Counted from the stretch's first letter, positions 19,261-31,289 are shown. The stretch: 64,000 nt of DNA from Heliocidaris erythrogramma (GCA_025617745.1 CM046863.1:15442875-15506874); one strand, 5' to 3'. The notes: a model not told the origin generated them from the sequence alone. Numbers and translations: made by a program.

Positions 19261-19789
19261 TAAACTGGCAAAACTTGAACAGCGCCATCTTACAGTGATT
19301 GTTTACTTTATAAGCTTATAATTTGTTAATTTATTGCATTTTATTCTGAATTTAGACAAACAGCTTGTTTGGATAATATGTATATTTTATATTTCAAACT
19401 ATTATTTTTGACTTGGAATTGTGAAAAATTGTGTGCAGGTCTAAGCTTTTACAAACTAGAATGGGGCATGATGGGAAAATGAGAGTCACAGGCACTTATG
19501 AAATCCTGTTGATAGATGGTGCTATTTAGGATCTCCAGTTTACTGTCACTTTAAAATTGCGGAAAATGAGAAACTTAACCATTTATGGTAAAGTTGTTAT
19601 AATCAAATCGTTAATAATTTCACAACTTGTGTATGTTGCTCCAGTATTACCCATTCATCCGAAACTAATTGTGGAGTTGAATAAATTGAAAAGATACAAA
19701 ACAAAATTAAAGTTTATGTTTTTGTAAAATTCATTTTCCATCCTGATTTTGTACTTTCTTTAACACGTAAGTGCAATAAGTATTTTCAT

Positions 19790-20830
19790 TTTTTTTCCAA
19801 ATAAGCATAAAGATATTAAAGGCTCCTCGAATATGTAATTGACATGAAGAAACGGACCCTTGTCATATTGAATGCATTCCAAGGAAAGCTCTTAAGTTTC
19901 AACATTACCAACAAAACACCAAAACAAGTGTTCGAAATGAAAAATAAATTTTCTTTAACACGTGAGTGCAATAAGTATTTTATTTTTTTTCAAATAAGCC
20001 TAAAGATATTAAAGCCTCCTCAAATATGTAATTGACATGAAGAAACGGACCCTTGTCATAATGAATGCATTCCAAGGAAAGCTCTTAAGTTTCAACATTA
20101 CCAACAAAACACCAAAACAAGTGTTCGAAATGAAAAATAAATTTTCTTTAACACGTGAGTGCAATAAGTATTTTATTTTTTTTTTCAAATAAGCCTAAAG
20201 ATATTAAAGCCTCCTCGAATATGTAATTAACATGAAGAAACGGACCCTTGTCATAATGAATGCATTCCAAGGAAAGCTCTTAAGTTTCAACATTACCATT
20301 AAAGGGATCGAAAAGTCGCAATCTATGGGCGCTTTTACAGTTGGCTGCTCCTTTCTCTGGATCAAAGTTCAAAGCGACTTCAATTTATTCCAGTATTTGA
20401 ATCTCATTGGTCGGTTGCGTATGGAGGGATTTGAGTTAACGATCGCGCGAGGAATCCGGCAATAACATTCCTTCGGTAGCGCACGATTGGACCTGATTGT
20501 ATCCGAATTTCCCCGAGTCAGGCCAACTGGTCAGGCCCATAGATTACGACTTGCCACTCCCTTTAAGTTTCAACATTACCAACAAAACACCCAAACAAGT
20601 GATCGAAATGAAAAATAAATTTTCTTTAACACGTGAGTGCAATAAGTATTTAAATTTTTTTCTTCAAATAAACCTAAAGATATTAAAGCCTCCTCGAATA
20701 TGTAATTAACATGAGGAAACGGACCCGTGTCATAATGAATGCATTCCAAGGAAAGCTCTTAAGTTTCAACATTACCAACAAAACGCCAAAACAAGTGTTC
20801 GAAATGAAAAATAAATAAATAAATAAACAT
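19790..20830 (+). repeat. Tandem satellite of about 195 bp, LINE-derived
   Basis: Four copies start near 19833, 20027, 20221 and 20700, each with acatgaagaaacggaccctt, gaatgcattccaaggaaagc and tttctttaacacgtgagtgc. Copies are very similar to each other. It directly follows the decayed LINE and its reading frame resembles the 3' part of such an ORF2, so tandem amplification of a LINE segment is likely (inference). The third copy is interrupted by a TTAA MITE. Confidence 0.8.
20299..20566 (-). mobile_element. TTAAAGGG MITE inserted in the satellite
   Basis: Ends TTAAAGGGATCGAAAAGTCG and inverse of AAGGGAGTGGCAAGTCG, with TTAA on both sides. A longer copy of the same family is at 59214-59548 in the opposite orientation; both contain tggctgctcctttctctgg and gcgcacgattg-type blocks. 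Non-coding, T2/Kolobok-like ends. Confidence 0.8.
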
Positions 20831-21399
20831 GCCCAATACCGGGAAAGAGCGCGATCAACTTTAGCCACACTCAAATCGGATGATTTTGCTCTTTAATTTC
20901 CTCTGAAAGGAGACCATGGTTTGGCAAAAGTCCCCCCCCCCCCAACAAAAAAAAAAAAAAAAAAAAACACCAAACAAACAAACAACAACAAACAAACAAA
21001 CAAACAACAAAACAAAACAAAAAAAGCAAACAAAAACAAAACAAAAATAAAAATTTAAAAAAATAATAAATTAAAATAAATAGATAACAATAAATAAATT
21101 AAATAGAGTATTATGGTATATATGTATACATAATTACATGTATTTCTTTCTGTTATTGGGGAACCTAGTTTTAACTAGCTGTGCTTCCCATGATACTGCT
21201 TTTTTCTATTGACTAATGTAAATTTTTCACTTTTGACTATATGTACATTGGAATTGTTTTTTGATTATGATATCTGTATAGATTCGAAATTTTGAACGAT
21301 GTATGCTCACCAATTATAATGTTCAAGGCAGATTTCTGCAGTATTATGAAATAAATTCATTCATTTGTTTTTACTTCCACCTATCCTCTTCTCTTTCCT
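20831..21399. other. A-rich low complexity, no gene
   Basis: C-run at 20932-20943 followed by about 120 bp of (CAAA)n/A-rich sequence to 21060, then AT-rich DNA. Nothing else recognised. Confidence 0.6.
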
Positions 21400-21722
21400 T
21401 AACGTGCGTTGCTTCAATTCGTACGTGCTGCTCGATTTAACATTAGCAATCACATTGACGCACACGTGCAACATTATACAAATAATGAATGTTTATGAGT
21501 GCAATGGACAGAATATTTCATGAGGTGAAAGATGAAATGATCCATTCAACGAGGCGGAGACGAGTTGAATGGATCGAATTTCATCTTTCACCGAATGAAA
21601 TATTCTGTCCATTGCACGAATGAAAAAAACATTCCTTATTTGTATAATGTTGCACGTGTGCGTCAATGTGATTGCTAATGTTAAATCGAGCAGCACGTAC
21701 AAAATTGAAGCAACGCACGTTC
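21400..21722. repeat. Near-perfect long hairpin (arms about 155 bp)
   Basis: The left arm (aacgtgcgttgcttcaattc onward) is repeated in inverse almost base for base at 21560-21722, with a loop of about a dozen bases around gaggcggagac. The arms meet at gatccattcaac / gttgaatggatc. Probably a foldback transposon; a transcript would form dsRNA. Confidence 0.85.
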
Positions 21723-22477
21723 GTGTTCGTATCTCGCCCATATTCGCCCCTGCCAATCAAAACCAACTTCGGAAAATCGAGCACAGATTTATACTCCAAA
21801 AACGAGCGAGATGAATATAAAGCCTTCATCGTTCAGTGCGAGACAGTGTGTACAAAAGGCATGGGGAAAATCCTGCAATGTCGACCTGCTGTTGATAATG
21901 TTATTTTCAAAAATAATGCAGCGGATATATTTATTTCAAATGTTTGTCATTTGAAAGTCATTTCAGTGATGACGAATCATTCACGGATTTTGAAGGTAAT
22001 AGACACGCAGCATTATTTTTAGGAATATATATCGTTGGCAGGTTGACTTTGTATTACTTTGTTTGTATTCTCCATATCTTCTTTTGATTTATTTATTTCT
22101 TTGTTTTTCTTCTCTCCTGTCTTCCTGCTTTTCCTTTTATATGACACCTAAAAATAGCTATCTTTCTCATTTGACATTTTATGAACTAAGAAACAAGATC
22201 AGAGTGAAGGGACTTACATTTTGTTATGCGGTCCGTCAATGCACTTGATAATCGCATGCGCGTACGTGCGCGCTGCAAAGGCAATTCGTTTTTGCGTATG
22301 TACATGTAGACGTGTTTGTGGTCGCGCGAGTGCAATGGACAATTTCGTATGGATCCAAAATTGCACGGTGAATGGATCAAATTTGCGCAATTGATGACGT
22401 AATTGTTAAATGGGACAAATGATCAGCATCAAACAACCAATCAAATGGCAAGGATCTAATAAGGTGTTATATAATAT
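21723..22477. other. Non-coding, partial relatives of the hairpin
   Basis: gtgcaatggacaatttcg at 22331 and gtgaatggatcaaattt at 22370 resemble the hairpin arm. No exon seen. Confidence 0.45.
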
Positions 22478-23138
22478 GTGACCCGACGCCTCAAAACCTA
22501 CAATAAGTCGCCAAAATTATTTTTTTTGTTTTATACATTTCCTGAAAGTAAAGATTCCCAGCTTTCCAATGGTATATCACTTGCCTAGTTTGCTTTATGA
22601 TAACACCTTTAAATATCACATTTAGAATCAGTATGTAACCGGCAATCAATAACTCCTATTCAGAGAAAATGGCCTTTTAAGTTCGGAACAAAAGAGTGCT
22701 AAACCTTCCCTCTCCGTGTGCGCCCAAGTAAAACTGGGTATTCAAATGGCCATATCAACACGTATGAAGGGATTATCAGATTAAGCTGAATTTTGGCAAG
22801 CTGCTCCAGGAGGACCTATTCATTACTCACTCCAAAAATCAATTTAATACCTTTAGAGGTAAAGTAGTAATATGGCATTGAATGAAAGTATTACAAAAGC
22901 TCTCCAAACATCGATTAGCTCGACAGGTGAAAAAAAAGGAGTCGTTTTAAAATGCCCCCAAAACATATTTCTAAGTCGAATTACGACTCACAAACTTGAG
23001 ACATGATAGGATGATAATGAAACTACCCATTTATATCAAAAAAAGAAAATCGACTGATCCAAGCAAATTTACTATTTTGAGCTGTTTGCTACGTTGTGGT
23101 CCGTGCGACTTATTGTAGGTTTTGAGGCGGCGGGTCAC
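22478..23138. mobile_element. GTGACCC-type MITE, second copy, 661 bp
   Basis: Ends GTGACCCGACGCCTCAAAAC and inverse (about 36-bp TIRs through ACAATAAGTCG), with ATAT on both sides. Exactly as long as the copy at 8420-9080 and with weak internal similarity. Non-coding. Confidence 0.8.
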
Positions 23139-23533
23139 ATATTTTCTAATGCACGGTTGTTAGTAAAAAAAATTTTAAAAATGCATGGTAGACTTGACAG
23201 TAAAACTGATGCATGTCACGTGACCGGCTCTCAGCCAATCATTTGATTAGGATCCATACATCCATTTTATAATAGGACATGCGCGCACTACGTTTATGGA
23301 CGTTTAATGGGTTTATAGATAAACATCTTTCGTGAATTCGGGCATTAGTATCTTCACGTGATGGAATCGTTTATATCCCAAAGTTTGATAACATAAAGTA
23401 CATAGACAACTGCAACAGGTCACAAGACTCATCTCTAATGAATAGTACAGGTCTTTCTAGATGACACTTGCATTCTAAGTGTTAGATCGCCATTTAAAAG
23501 GGCCGAGAAGTGACAACTTTTTCAAGAGTGTTA
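23139..23533. other. Non-coding, nothing recognised
   Basis: No exon or clear repeat pair. Confidence 0.5.
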
Positions 23534-23908
23534 CACTCTAAAAAAATCAAGTACCTCAAGATTTGGAGGCAGTACCTGTAAGGGCACGCATATAGGGACT
23601 GCACAAATTGTGCTAAAGTAGCACTTGTACACGTGCTATAATTCAACACCTATCCAAGTGCTACTTTAAACACTTTAAGTGTAAGCCTTTTTACACTTCT
23701 GGTGCTATTAGACGCATGCAGCTCGCAGAAACCGCACTTAAGTTCTAGTGCATTAAATAACCCCTTTTAGAGCCCCCAAAACGGACACTACTAGTGCTAA
23801 CACTTTTGCACCCAATATAGTGCTAAAGAACACACACAAACAGCATGCACAAAATCACACCTATAGTGCTGAAAACTCACCCTTCTATAGTCTGTTAAAC
23901 AGCCCTAA
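23534..23908 (+). mobile_element. CACTCTAAAA repeat, uninterrupted copy
   Basis: Starts cactctaaaaaaatcaagta and is rich in paired gtgcta / tagcac words. The inverse copy at 37316-39429 is the same sequence split by an insertion. This copy keeps the intact target cacttaagttctagtgc. Confidence 0.75.
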
Positions 23909-25280
23909 CGTTATTTTCAGCCTACTTTAAGCACCTAAAACATACCCCTCAAGACGCCACATGTCACATTCATAGTAACGAATGGGTAGTCACATATGAG
24001 TTAAACAGACTCACTTCTTTATTGACCAAAACCACTGTAAAATCACAACATCCCTTCAAAAAGTAATACATGTATTTATCCAAAGGTAAAAACAAAAAAC
24101 TGTTTTATGCATACTGATAAAACATTAAAGCTCAACTCAGCTGCTCATCACTGGAAAGTCATGATGGATAAAATAACAGATCAAACATAAGCTAATAAGC
24201 TAAACTCGTCCAATTACACTGCTATGCGGCATTACTTTGACCTTCTCGGAGGAGTCGCAAAAGATGGCAACGTATCTGACTGCGATTTGGCGCCAAGTGA
24301 TAAAAACCTCATTGTTATGTAATATTATTTGTCATTAAGGCACTTTAAGGATCAATGGAATGACGTACAAAAGACAATTTGAATATGTTAATGAGTAAGA
24401 TCTTGTTAGATGAGCACTTCCTTTCCTGGCGACATGGGGTTTTTAAGGTGATATCGAACTTCTGCTTGTATTTCTAATATTATCCTGGGCTCTGATGATA
24501 TATATTTTAGAGGTCAAGCCTCTGAATTAAACAAAAAAAAAGCTGATTTCCAAGGGACAAAATAGCGATTTAAACTGTATGAGCATGCTGGCGACACGAA
24601 AATCGCACTTTTACACACTTTTTTGGAGAATGGCCTACATACATAGCACGGTACCGTAATTTCTGCCGGTAGGTCCATTCCTGTTACTTTTTATTCAGTG
24701 GAACGGTACAATTGTTGACAATGTAGCGACAGCTCCAAATTTAAAGATCCTGAGGAGGAACTGCAACACTTGTAGTTATTGTTTAACTGTATTACTTTGA
24801 TGTTGAATCAACAATTTGCTGGAATAGCGAGCATCTTCATTTGTGATGGATGTATCGTAACGACATTACTAGGTTAGAATCTTGTGATTTAACCGATGAT
24901 ACAGCGAGTATAGAGTAACATATGTTTTTCAGTGGGATTTGGAGAATTTGTGTTTTTAACGAGAGATATTGCTTTTTTTGTGTCTGTGGACGTAGCAGCT
25001 GCTGGTAAGTACCCGGTACCGATAGAACTTGATAAAGATAGACCTAAGTTCTGATGTTAGATCTAAGCTAGATCCCGGACTTAGATCTAAGACTAAGTCT
25101 AAGAGTAAAACTATGAGTAAGACTAAGTTAAATAGTTACCTAACGTTAGTTTAGTTAGATCTAACTGTCTGAGTATAGATCTAGATTCTAGTAATTTATC
25201 AAACGACAAGGATCCATACATTCCATGTTATAGAACAAATAACACCCGGCTCTGGTTCGTTCATTGATTAAATTAACTCA
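23909..25280. other. Non-coding, nothing recognised
   Basis: Unique-looking AT-rich sequence. A cluster of agatctaa / gactaagt words lies at 25060-25200. No exon could be supported. Confidence 0.5.
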
Positions 25281-25541
25281 CTTGATAACAGTTTTCAGAA
25301 TACCGCCCCAGAAGTTATCTTTTGTGTTAAGGAAAATTGTGTTAATTGTCATGACAAATAATAAACACTAATCATTGGTGCTTGGGCAGATGTCTCTGAT
25401 AACTTTACGCGGGCACAGGCATCTTTGCGTAATCATTAACCAATGACTTGTCATGATTTTGATTTGTTATGACAATTAACATCGTTTTACTAACATAAAA
25501 GATAACACCGTTTTCAGAATACTCTACCAGAATTATCCAAA
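25281..25541. repeat. Inverted repeat flanked by direct repeats
   Basis: cagttttcagaatac occurs in direct orientation at about 25288 and 25510. Between them gttatcttttgtgttaag...gttaattgtcatgacaaat is repeated in inverse at 25468-25515. Likely a small decayed MITE. Confidence 0.5.
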
Positions 25542-26451
25542 GCCATACAGTTCTAAATTGATCGCGTGCGCTAATTTTAACTAATGCACTCACAGCCGTG
25601 TGTTATTGTATAATGTCCAGTGGGAGGATAGTAATGCGCTTAAATACCTAAGTGCCTAAGTACCTCAGTGATCATATATTTTTGTAATGTTATGCGAATT
25701 TTGATTGTAATAGAACGAATATATTTCATTTAGAAGTTCATCATGAATAACTGCAACATACCCCAGACTGATTATGTGTGTGTGTATTCATTTATGTATT
25801 GCCTTTCAAAACTAAAGGAAACTTGATATGCAAGGGACTATCTTGGCGCAATTTGAATTCCAACAAAATTGGTTCTGTCCTGATCCCTTGAACTTTCAGT
25901 GTGAACGTTACCCAGTGTTGGGTGAGATGCCTGAATTGTCTCTCCTGAATCTTATGAAGAACATGTGCAAAGAAAAGAAAAGAAAAACAAAACAAAACAA
26001 AAGAAGAGTCCAAATTATTGAAAAAGAAAGATAAACAAAAAAGGCATTTGTAAAATAAGTGTTTGCAATAAATCCGGCTATTTATAAAGAATAAAAAATA
26101 AAATAAATACAGGAAGCGTTCTTTACAAAAAGGTGCAATGCCCAAGTTTTCAGAGTAAAAAGCACATTCTTTATAATACAAGTTTGGTGCTCTTTTATGA
26201 TTTTTCTTACTATACTCATGGATTATGAAGCCATTCAATGACACGAAGAAAAAAAAAATGATAATATATGATATAAAATTCACTTCTGTATTATATATAT
26301 ATATATATTTTAAATGTACTTTTGTCCAAAAAAAAAACAACTTTTGGTTATATTTTCTGTTACCTCAAATAAAAAAAAAACCCCAAACTATTATACAATT
26401 ATATTATCCTGTGATTCGTCGGTTCCAATATCTAATTAATAGCATCATTTA
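25542..26451. other. AT-rich non-coding
   Basis: A-rich runs, (TA)n at 26296-26310. The 182-residue open frame on - is Phe/Tyr/Ile-rich and has no domain, so it was not called. Confidence 0.5.
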
Positions 26452-26972
26452 GAACCATCATTCCAAGCTCTTCTGGCAGGTGATGAATGAGTTGGGTATT
26501 CATAGCATAACCTCAAGTGCTTACCATCTCCAGAGTCAGGCTCTGGAGCGTTTTCATCAGACCTTGAAAAATATCCTGAGAACAAATGTGAGAAGGATTG
26601 GGATGAGGGCTTGCCCATGCTCCTCTTTTTAGCAAGAGAGGCGGTCCAAGGATCTTTGGGTTTTCGCCCATTTGAGCTAGTCTTCGGACAAAGTGTGCGT
26701 GGCTTATTGAAGGTGTTAAGGGAAAACATCTTGTCTGATGAGGAGGATACTCAGTTGTTAGATTATGTTTCCACGTTCAGAGGCAGATTGACTAGAGCCC
26801 GTACACTGGCAGATTCTCACCTGATGAGCCCACAAAATGAGAGTTCGGTTTGACAAGAGGTCTAGACTTCGCAGCTTTGCTCCAGGAGCACGGGTGTTGG
26901 TTTTGCTCCCTATCCCTGGAGATTCACTACAAAACAGGTTCTCTGACCCGTATGATTAAGTGTCTGCTTTTG
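26452..26972 (+). pseudogene. Gypsy-type retroelement integrase fragment
   Basis: The first frame reads ELGIHSITSSAYHLQSQ and ERFHQTLK, which is the integrase core around the catalytic Glu (usually a GxxER motif). After a frameshift near 26600 it reads GFRPFELVFG and continues to RSRLRSFAPGARVLVLLP, the usual integrase C-terminal region before the chromatin-binding end. The fragment stops abruptly at about 26972 where a DIRS-type element begins in the opposite orientation. No protease, RT, RNase H or LTR is present, so this is a dead fragment. Confidence 0.8.
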
Positions 26973-27903
26973 CCACCCCGAGAGGGGTTGAATTATCAAA
27001 TCCTCCCTGAGAGGAAGGGGAAACGGCTGGCCGGCCAGGAGACTCAGCAGGTCTGGAAACCAATGTCTCGCTGGCCAATGTGGGGCTATCAACAAGAGCC
27101 AAGCCCCGTCCTCCTTGACTTTCCTCAAGACCTGAGGGATCAGAGGAATGGGAGGGGGGGGGGGGGGGAGCGTACCCCCGGATAGCTCCCCAATGGAGGG
27201 AAAAGGCATACATCGCCCACGCCTCTTGATCCCAAACCCGAGAGCAATACTTCCGGAGTCGGTGATTGAGGCTGGAGGCGAACAGATCGATCTCCAGAGG
27301 ACCCCACACCTCTTGGAGAAGAGCAAACACCTCCGGATGAAGAGTCCACTCTGACGGGAGGCATTTGCCCCGAGACAGAAAATCCGCGATCAGATTGTCC
27401 TGACCGGGAATGTAGGAGGCTACCGGAATAATGTTCATAGACCGGCACCACCTCCACAACTGGGCAGCTAAGGTGTTCAGAGAGGAAGACCGAGTGCCGC
27501 CTTGGCGATTGATATAGGCAGCTACTGTGACATTGTCCATAAGAACGAGTACAGTGCGACCAACAAGACCGGACCTGAAATGATGAAGAGACAGGCTGAC
27601 CGCCATCATTTAGAAAACATTGATATGGGGCATAACTCTCAAATGACCGCCCCAACCGAGAAGGGAGGCGTCTGTCGCCAGAGAAACTGACGGAAGAGGG
27701 GTACAGAGAGGCTTGCCTTGGGCAAGAAACGAACTGTTCGTCCAGGGGGCGAGAAGGAGCTTGATATCTCTTGGGAGTGGAATCCACCCCAAAGGAGAAT
27801 CTTTGCCCGGTCTGAAAAATTTGAGGAGGTGCCTCTGAAAGGGCCTCATCAACAGCCTGCGGTCATGGTGATAGTCCGAATTCTGTCCCGACTGGGCGGG
27901 CAA
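26973..27903 (-). pseudogene. DIRS-type RNase H region, one in-frame stop
   Basis: The frame from 27903 reads SLATDASLLGWGGHL (first RNase H Asp) up to a stop at 27610-27612, and continues in the same frame with VLVLMDNVTVAAYINRQGG and LIADFLSRG (later catalytic Asp residues), then a WGPLEIDLFAS block typical of the region after RNase H in DIRS pol. It breaks off at the gypsy junction with no recombinase domain. Confidence 0.75.
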
Positions 27904-28756
27904 GCTGATTCGGGATATCTATCTCCGCACCCAAGTATATCGGGGTACGTGTTAATTCCGATTTTTCCCAGTTTATCAGAAAGCCTAAGTCTTGCGTTAG
28001 CCGCAGTAAAAGGCATAACTGATCCAACAGGAGGGACTCTGAGTTTGCAACTAGGAGCCAATCGTCTAGATAGACGAATAATCGGAGGCCGCGATTCCGT
28101 AGAAACGCGGCCAGGGCCGACACTATTCGGGTAAAGACTCGAGGGGCCGGCCTCAGCCCGAAGGGCAGGGCACGAAATCGAAACGTTTCGCCCTGGAACG
28201 CGAATCCCAGCAAATTTCTCGACAGAGAGTGAATGGGAATGTGAAAGTACGCGTCTTGGAGATCGAGGGAGATCGCAAGGTCGTCCCGCTTGGTCAAGGG
28301 CAGAATAGATGCCAAGGTCTCCATGCGAAAATGCACCGGAGGTATAAACCTGTTGATTCTTGGGAATGACAAAATTGGGGAGAGACAGAGATGAGGATGA
28401 TCTCTCACCCTTTCTACAGCACCCTTTCCCAGCAGCGTGGCGATCTCTGAGGAGATGTGCTGCTGGAAAAGGGCGGACATTGGAGGCGGGCGGATTCTGA
28501 TGGCGCCGTTTGGAATTGGCTTTATCAGATCTATGTAAAAGCCGTCGCGCACGACGGATAGCACAAAGGCGTCGCCGGAGATTGCCTCCCAAACTGGGAG
28601 GAATCTCCGGAGCCGCCCGCCTACACTGTCCACAAGCACTCGGGGTAAGGTATCAAAAGGCCGACTTGGGCCTGACCGGGCCCTTGGCGGCGGTCTTACG
28701 CCCCCCTCTTCCTCTCGCCGAGCCTCTACCACGGTTGCCCATGGTAGGGGTCTCAA
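27863..28756 (-). CDS. DIRS-type reverse transcriptase (297 codons, damaged)
   Basis: The open frame holds GGRLRRFLPVWEAISGD near residue 46, SLDLQDAYFHIPI at 163-175 (catalytic Asp165) and LFVYLDDWLLV at 226-236 (catalytic Asp231 and Asp232). The segment at residues 123-143 is out of frame relative to the family (the FVIPK-type motif appears in another frame), so two compensating shifts are likely. The 3' end shifts into the RNase H frame near 27895. The start overlaps the end of the gag-like frame by about 100 bp, as usual in DIRS elements. Confidence 0.75.
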   Translation of the reverse strand: MRPLPWATVVEARREEEGGVRPPPRARSGPSRPFDTLPRVLVDSVGGRLRRFLPVWEAISGDAFVLSVVRDGFYIDLIKPIPNGAIRIRPPPMSALFQQHISSEIATLLGKGAVERVRDHPHLCLSPILSFPRINRFIPPVHFRMETLASILPLTKRDDLAISLDLQDAYFHIPIHSLSRNLLGFAFQGETFRFRALPFGLRPAPRVFTRIVSALAAFLRNRGLRLFVYLDDWLLVANSESLLLDQLCLLLRLTQDLGFLINWEKSELTRTPIYLGAEIDIPNQLARPVGTEFGLSP

Positions 28757-30842
28757 CCCGAGGGATAGTCACAGTCACTCGACGATTTGAGCGGTTAGCG
28801 CCTGTCGAGACCGACTTAGACTTCGGAAAGGACCGAGCAGGCTGAGTGGGCAAGAATTGTCTGGCCATCTCCTTTGCCTGTTTGCGACCCTCTATCTCTT
28901 TGTGGAAGACCTCATTAAACTGGCCCCAAAGAGTTTGGGATGCGAGGAAGGGATACCCCGCAAGAGAGGCGGGATGTCTTTCTCTAGCACTCCCAGTGTG
29001 GAGAGCGCCAACTTGCGGCGTTGATGCGTAATGTCAATCGCCGCTGATGAGAGCTGAGACCACTGAAGTCCAGCTAACAAAAGCAGGAGTTCATCCAACA
29101 AATTGGAGTCCCCCTCGGTCACATTCAGTTCAACTGATCTGGCCCGAAGGCGTAACAGTGAACCCAGGTACGCCGAAAGCCTTAAGCCCGACCTGACTTT
29201 GGTTTCAAAGTTCACTAGGGGCTTCTCGGCGGATCTATAGGACTGAGACTTGAAATTGATATTCAAACGTTGTCAAATACCCAAAATTTCCTGGGATAAA
29301 CCATTGGCTGAAAAGAAGCCCTGTGTATCATCCGGATAGAAAGAGAAGGCACTACCAAAGGGACGTCGGGTAGCCCGACCCGCATCGGAGAGTGCCTCCC
29401 TATCCCCATACTCCTGTTTGAAGTCCTCTGTAAGAGGAATACCAGGAGACGGGCCATGCTGTCTGAATAACAGCGATGGCTGATCACTGTCCGACTGGAC
29501 TTGGGGAAAAATTGGCATATACTTCTCTATCAGGGCCTTGGCATCTGCCGCCATAGCCTGACAAGGCTGGGGGTCGTAGCCGGCCTGAGATTCTGAAACA
29601 GACGGGGTAGAAACCTGCGAGACAGAATCAAATTCGGGAGAAGTAGTCCGGTGGGGAAAATCCCATGGGGGTGGATATGCCCACAGACAGACTCCTCCCC
29701 CGGCGGGGCGGGAAGAGTAGGTCGAGATACCGCATTCGTACAAAATTGTCCCAGGTTCTCATGAATATCGGAGACCGGGAAAACACCGGGGTCCGACTCG
29801 GGAACATCCTCCATCACAGTGACAACTGACTGGGGAGAACCCGTCTCAGTAGCCGGCAGCGTCGGGGGATTAGTATCCAACATGCTGCTCAGCAAAGAGT
29901 CTCATTAATCTGAGCAACTCAGATTGAGAGTCGGGGGGAAGAGAGGGCTGAGCCTTCTTACCCGACTTGGGTTTATCCTTGGATTTACCCTTCTTGGCTT
30001 TAAGCTTCTTAGCGGGGGTGTGAGCCACCGTAATAGAAGGCCGTTTAGAAGCACGGGAAGTGTTAGGCTGCAGTATAGAAGCCTCACTACCCAAATTGTC
30101 CGGGCCGGGCTCCCCAGTGGGGAGAAGCAATTCGGCCGCAACTCTAGGGACTGTGCTTCCCCGACCAGAGCCCCGATTCGCATTGACTGCCGGGGGTGGA
30201 CGGGCTGCTGCATTGCAGCACTGCTGGGAATAGCACCCGGAGCACTGACATTGGTCAGTGGCTGGATGGAACCAGCAGTCTTCCGCTGCGAGAACCTGCT
30301 CGAGGAGGAGGTCTTCTTAGCAGGATGCGGATTGGCGTTACCGGCTGTAATTCCCCCAGACACACCGACGGTGGTCGGATGTCGGGGGAAGCCAGTAACA
30401 CTGGGTGAAATCTCGCTAGGCACCCCGACGGTGGTCGGGGGTCGGCAAGACCCAGTAACATCATTAGCTGACCGCTTAGCGGTCTTACCAGTTAATGCCC
30501 CCTCCAGGCTCCCGACGGTGGTCGGGGGTCGAGAGGACCCGGTAATACTAGCTACCGCCCCCAACTGCAGACGCGGTGGTCGTGAGTTGGAGGGAGCTAG
30601 AATTGCTAATGACGGGTGTTCGGTCCGAAGACTTATGAACACCTAACTTACCTATAAAGCCTGTCTTGCTCGACGCTCCCGGTACAAAAATACCAGAGCA
30701 AGCGAAACACAGAGGTCTCCAACACACTCACTGGGCTGACGCCCTTATAAGTGAGAGTAGTGGAAGGGAGGGAAGAAGAATTGGAAGAGCACGGAGGCAA
30801 CCAAGACCTCGATTGCTCTTCCTCCGAAGAACTCATTATCAC
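28653..30842 (-). pseudogene. DIRS gag-like region, multiply frameshifted
   Basis: The first frame starts MSSSEEEQSRSWLPP at 30842. Later pieces in different frames carry repeated PPTTVG motifs (30530, 30440, 30370), a Lys-rich block (KKLKAKKGKSKDKPKSGK), a helical block with LDELLLLLAGLQWSQLSSAA and an Arg/Gly-rich end (GNRGRGSARGRGGRK) that may bind nucleic acid. The order fits DIRS ORF1. The frame changes at least four times, so no full protein can be made. Large antisense open frames on + over 27718-30646 are shadows. Confidence 0.65.
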
Positions 30843-30860
30843 CTGTAAGGAGATATAAAA

Positions 30861-31289
30861 GAGTCAAACAATAAACAATTGTAAAGAAAAGGGCGTACAA
30901 AGCGAGAGTGAAACGGAATGGAATTTTCCAGCGCAGTGTGTGGAAAATTCCATTCACGCACTACGAACAAAAGAACACTCTCGTAAGGGTATATGCACAC
31001 AACAGCCACACACACGAAACACCAACGAAACGTTACAGGGCTGAGCGCCCGGCAAAACGCCAAAGTGAATGCCCTGGGCTACTATACGAAAGAGGTGAAC
31101 AGTGAGGTATGAATTTAAGCTCAAATATCACCAAAATAAATACGTGACAGACATAAACCGACACTAAACAGATATTACAACAAGTCTCGGACGGAAATAT
31201 TGGCAAAAGTCACCAGAAAACGCGCTAAAAGAGTAGCAAACTCTGAATTTTTGCGCAAGATAGTGACTTAGCTGCAACACTTTAGGCTG
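30861..31289. other. 5' leader of the DIRS-type element with hairpin
   Basis: Holds a perfect 15-bp-stem hairpin at 30916-30955 (gaatggaattttcca / inverse, 10-nt loop). No other gene seen. Confidence 0.5.
30916..30955. repeat. Perfect 15-bp stem hairpin
   Basis: gaatggaattttcca, loop gcgcagtgtg, then tggaaaattccattc. It lies about 75 bp upstream of the gag-like ATG on -, and may be a structured leader of the element. Confidence 0.75.

Larger units (their letters stand above)
26973..30860 (-). mobile_element. DIRS-type retrotransposon, decayed, 3' truncated
   Basis: On - the order is a gag-like region (30842-28653), RT (28756-27863), then RNase H and the post-RNase-H region (27903-26973). 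The overlapping gag/pol frames, a GGRLRRFLPVWE-type entry into RT and a YLDDW catalytic box are features of DIRS elements. The tyrosine recombinase expected next is absent because the element ends at the gypsy junction near 26972. GC-rich compared with its AT-rich surroundings. Several frameshifts and one in-frame stop make it inactive. Confidence 0.75.

Noticed and set aside
25792..26340. 182-codon open frame on -
   Set aside because: Low-complexity hydrophobic and AT-rich; no domain and no splice context.
27718..30646. Long open frames on + across the DIRS element
   Set aside because: They are antisense shadows of the GC-rich gag/pol region on -, with no recognisable domains.
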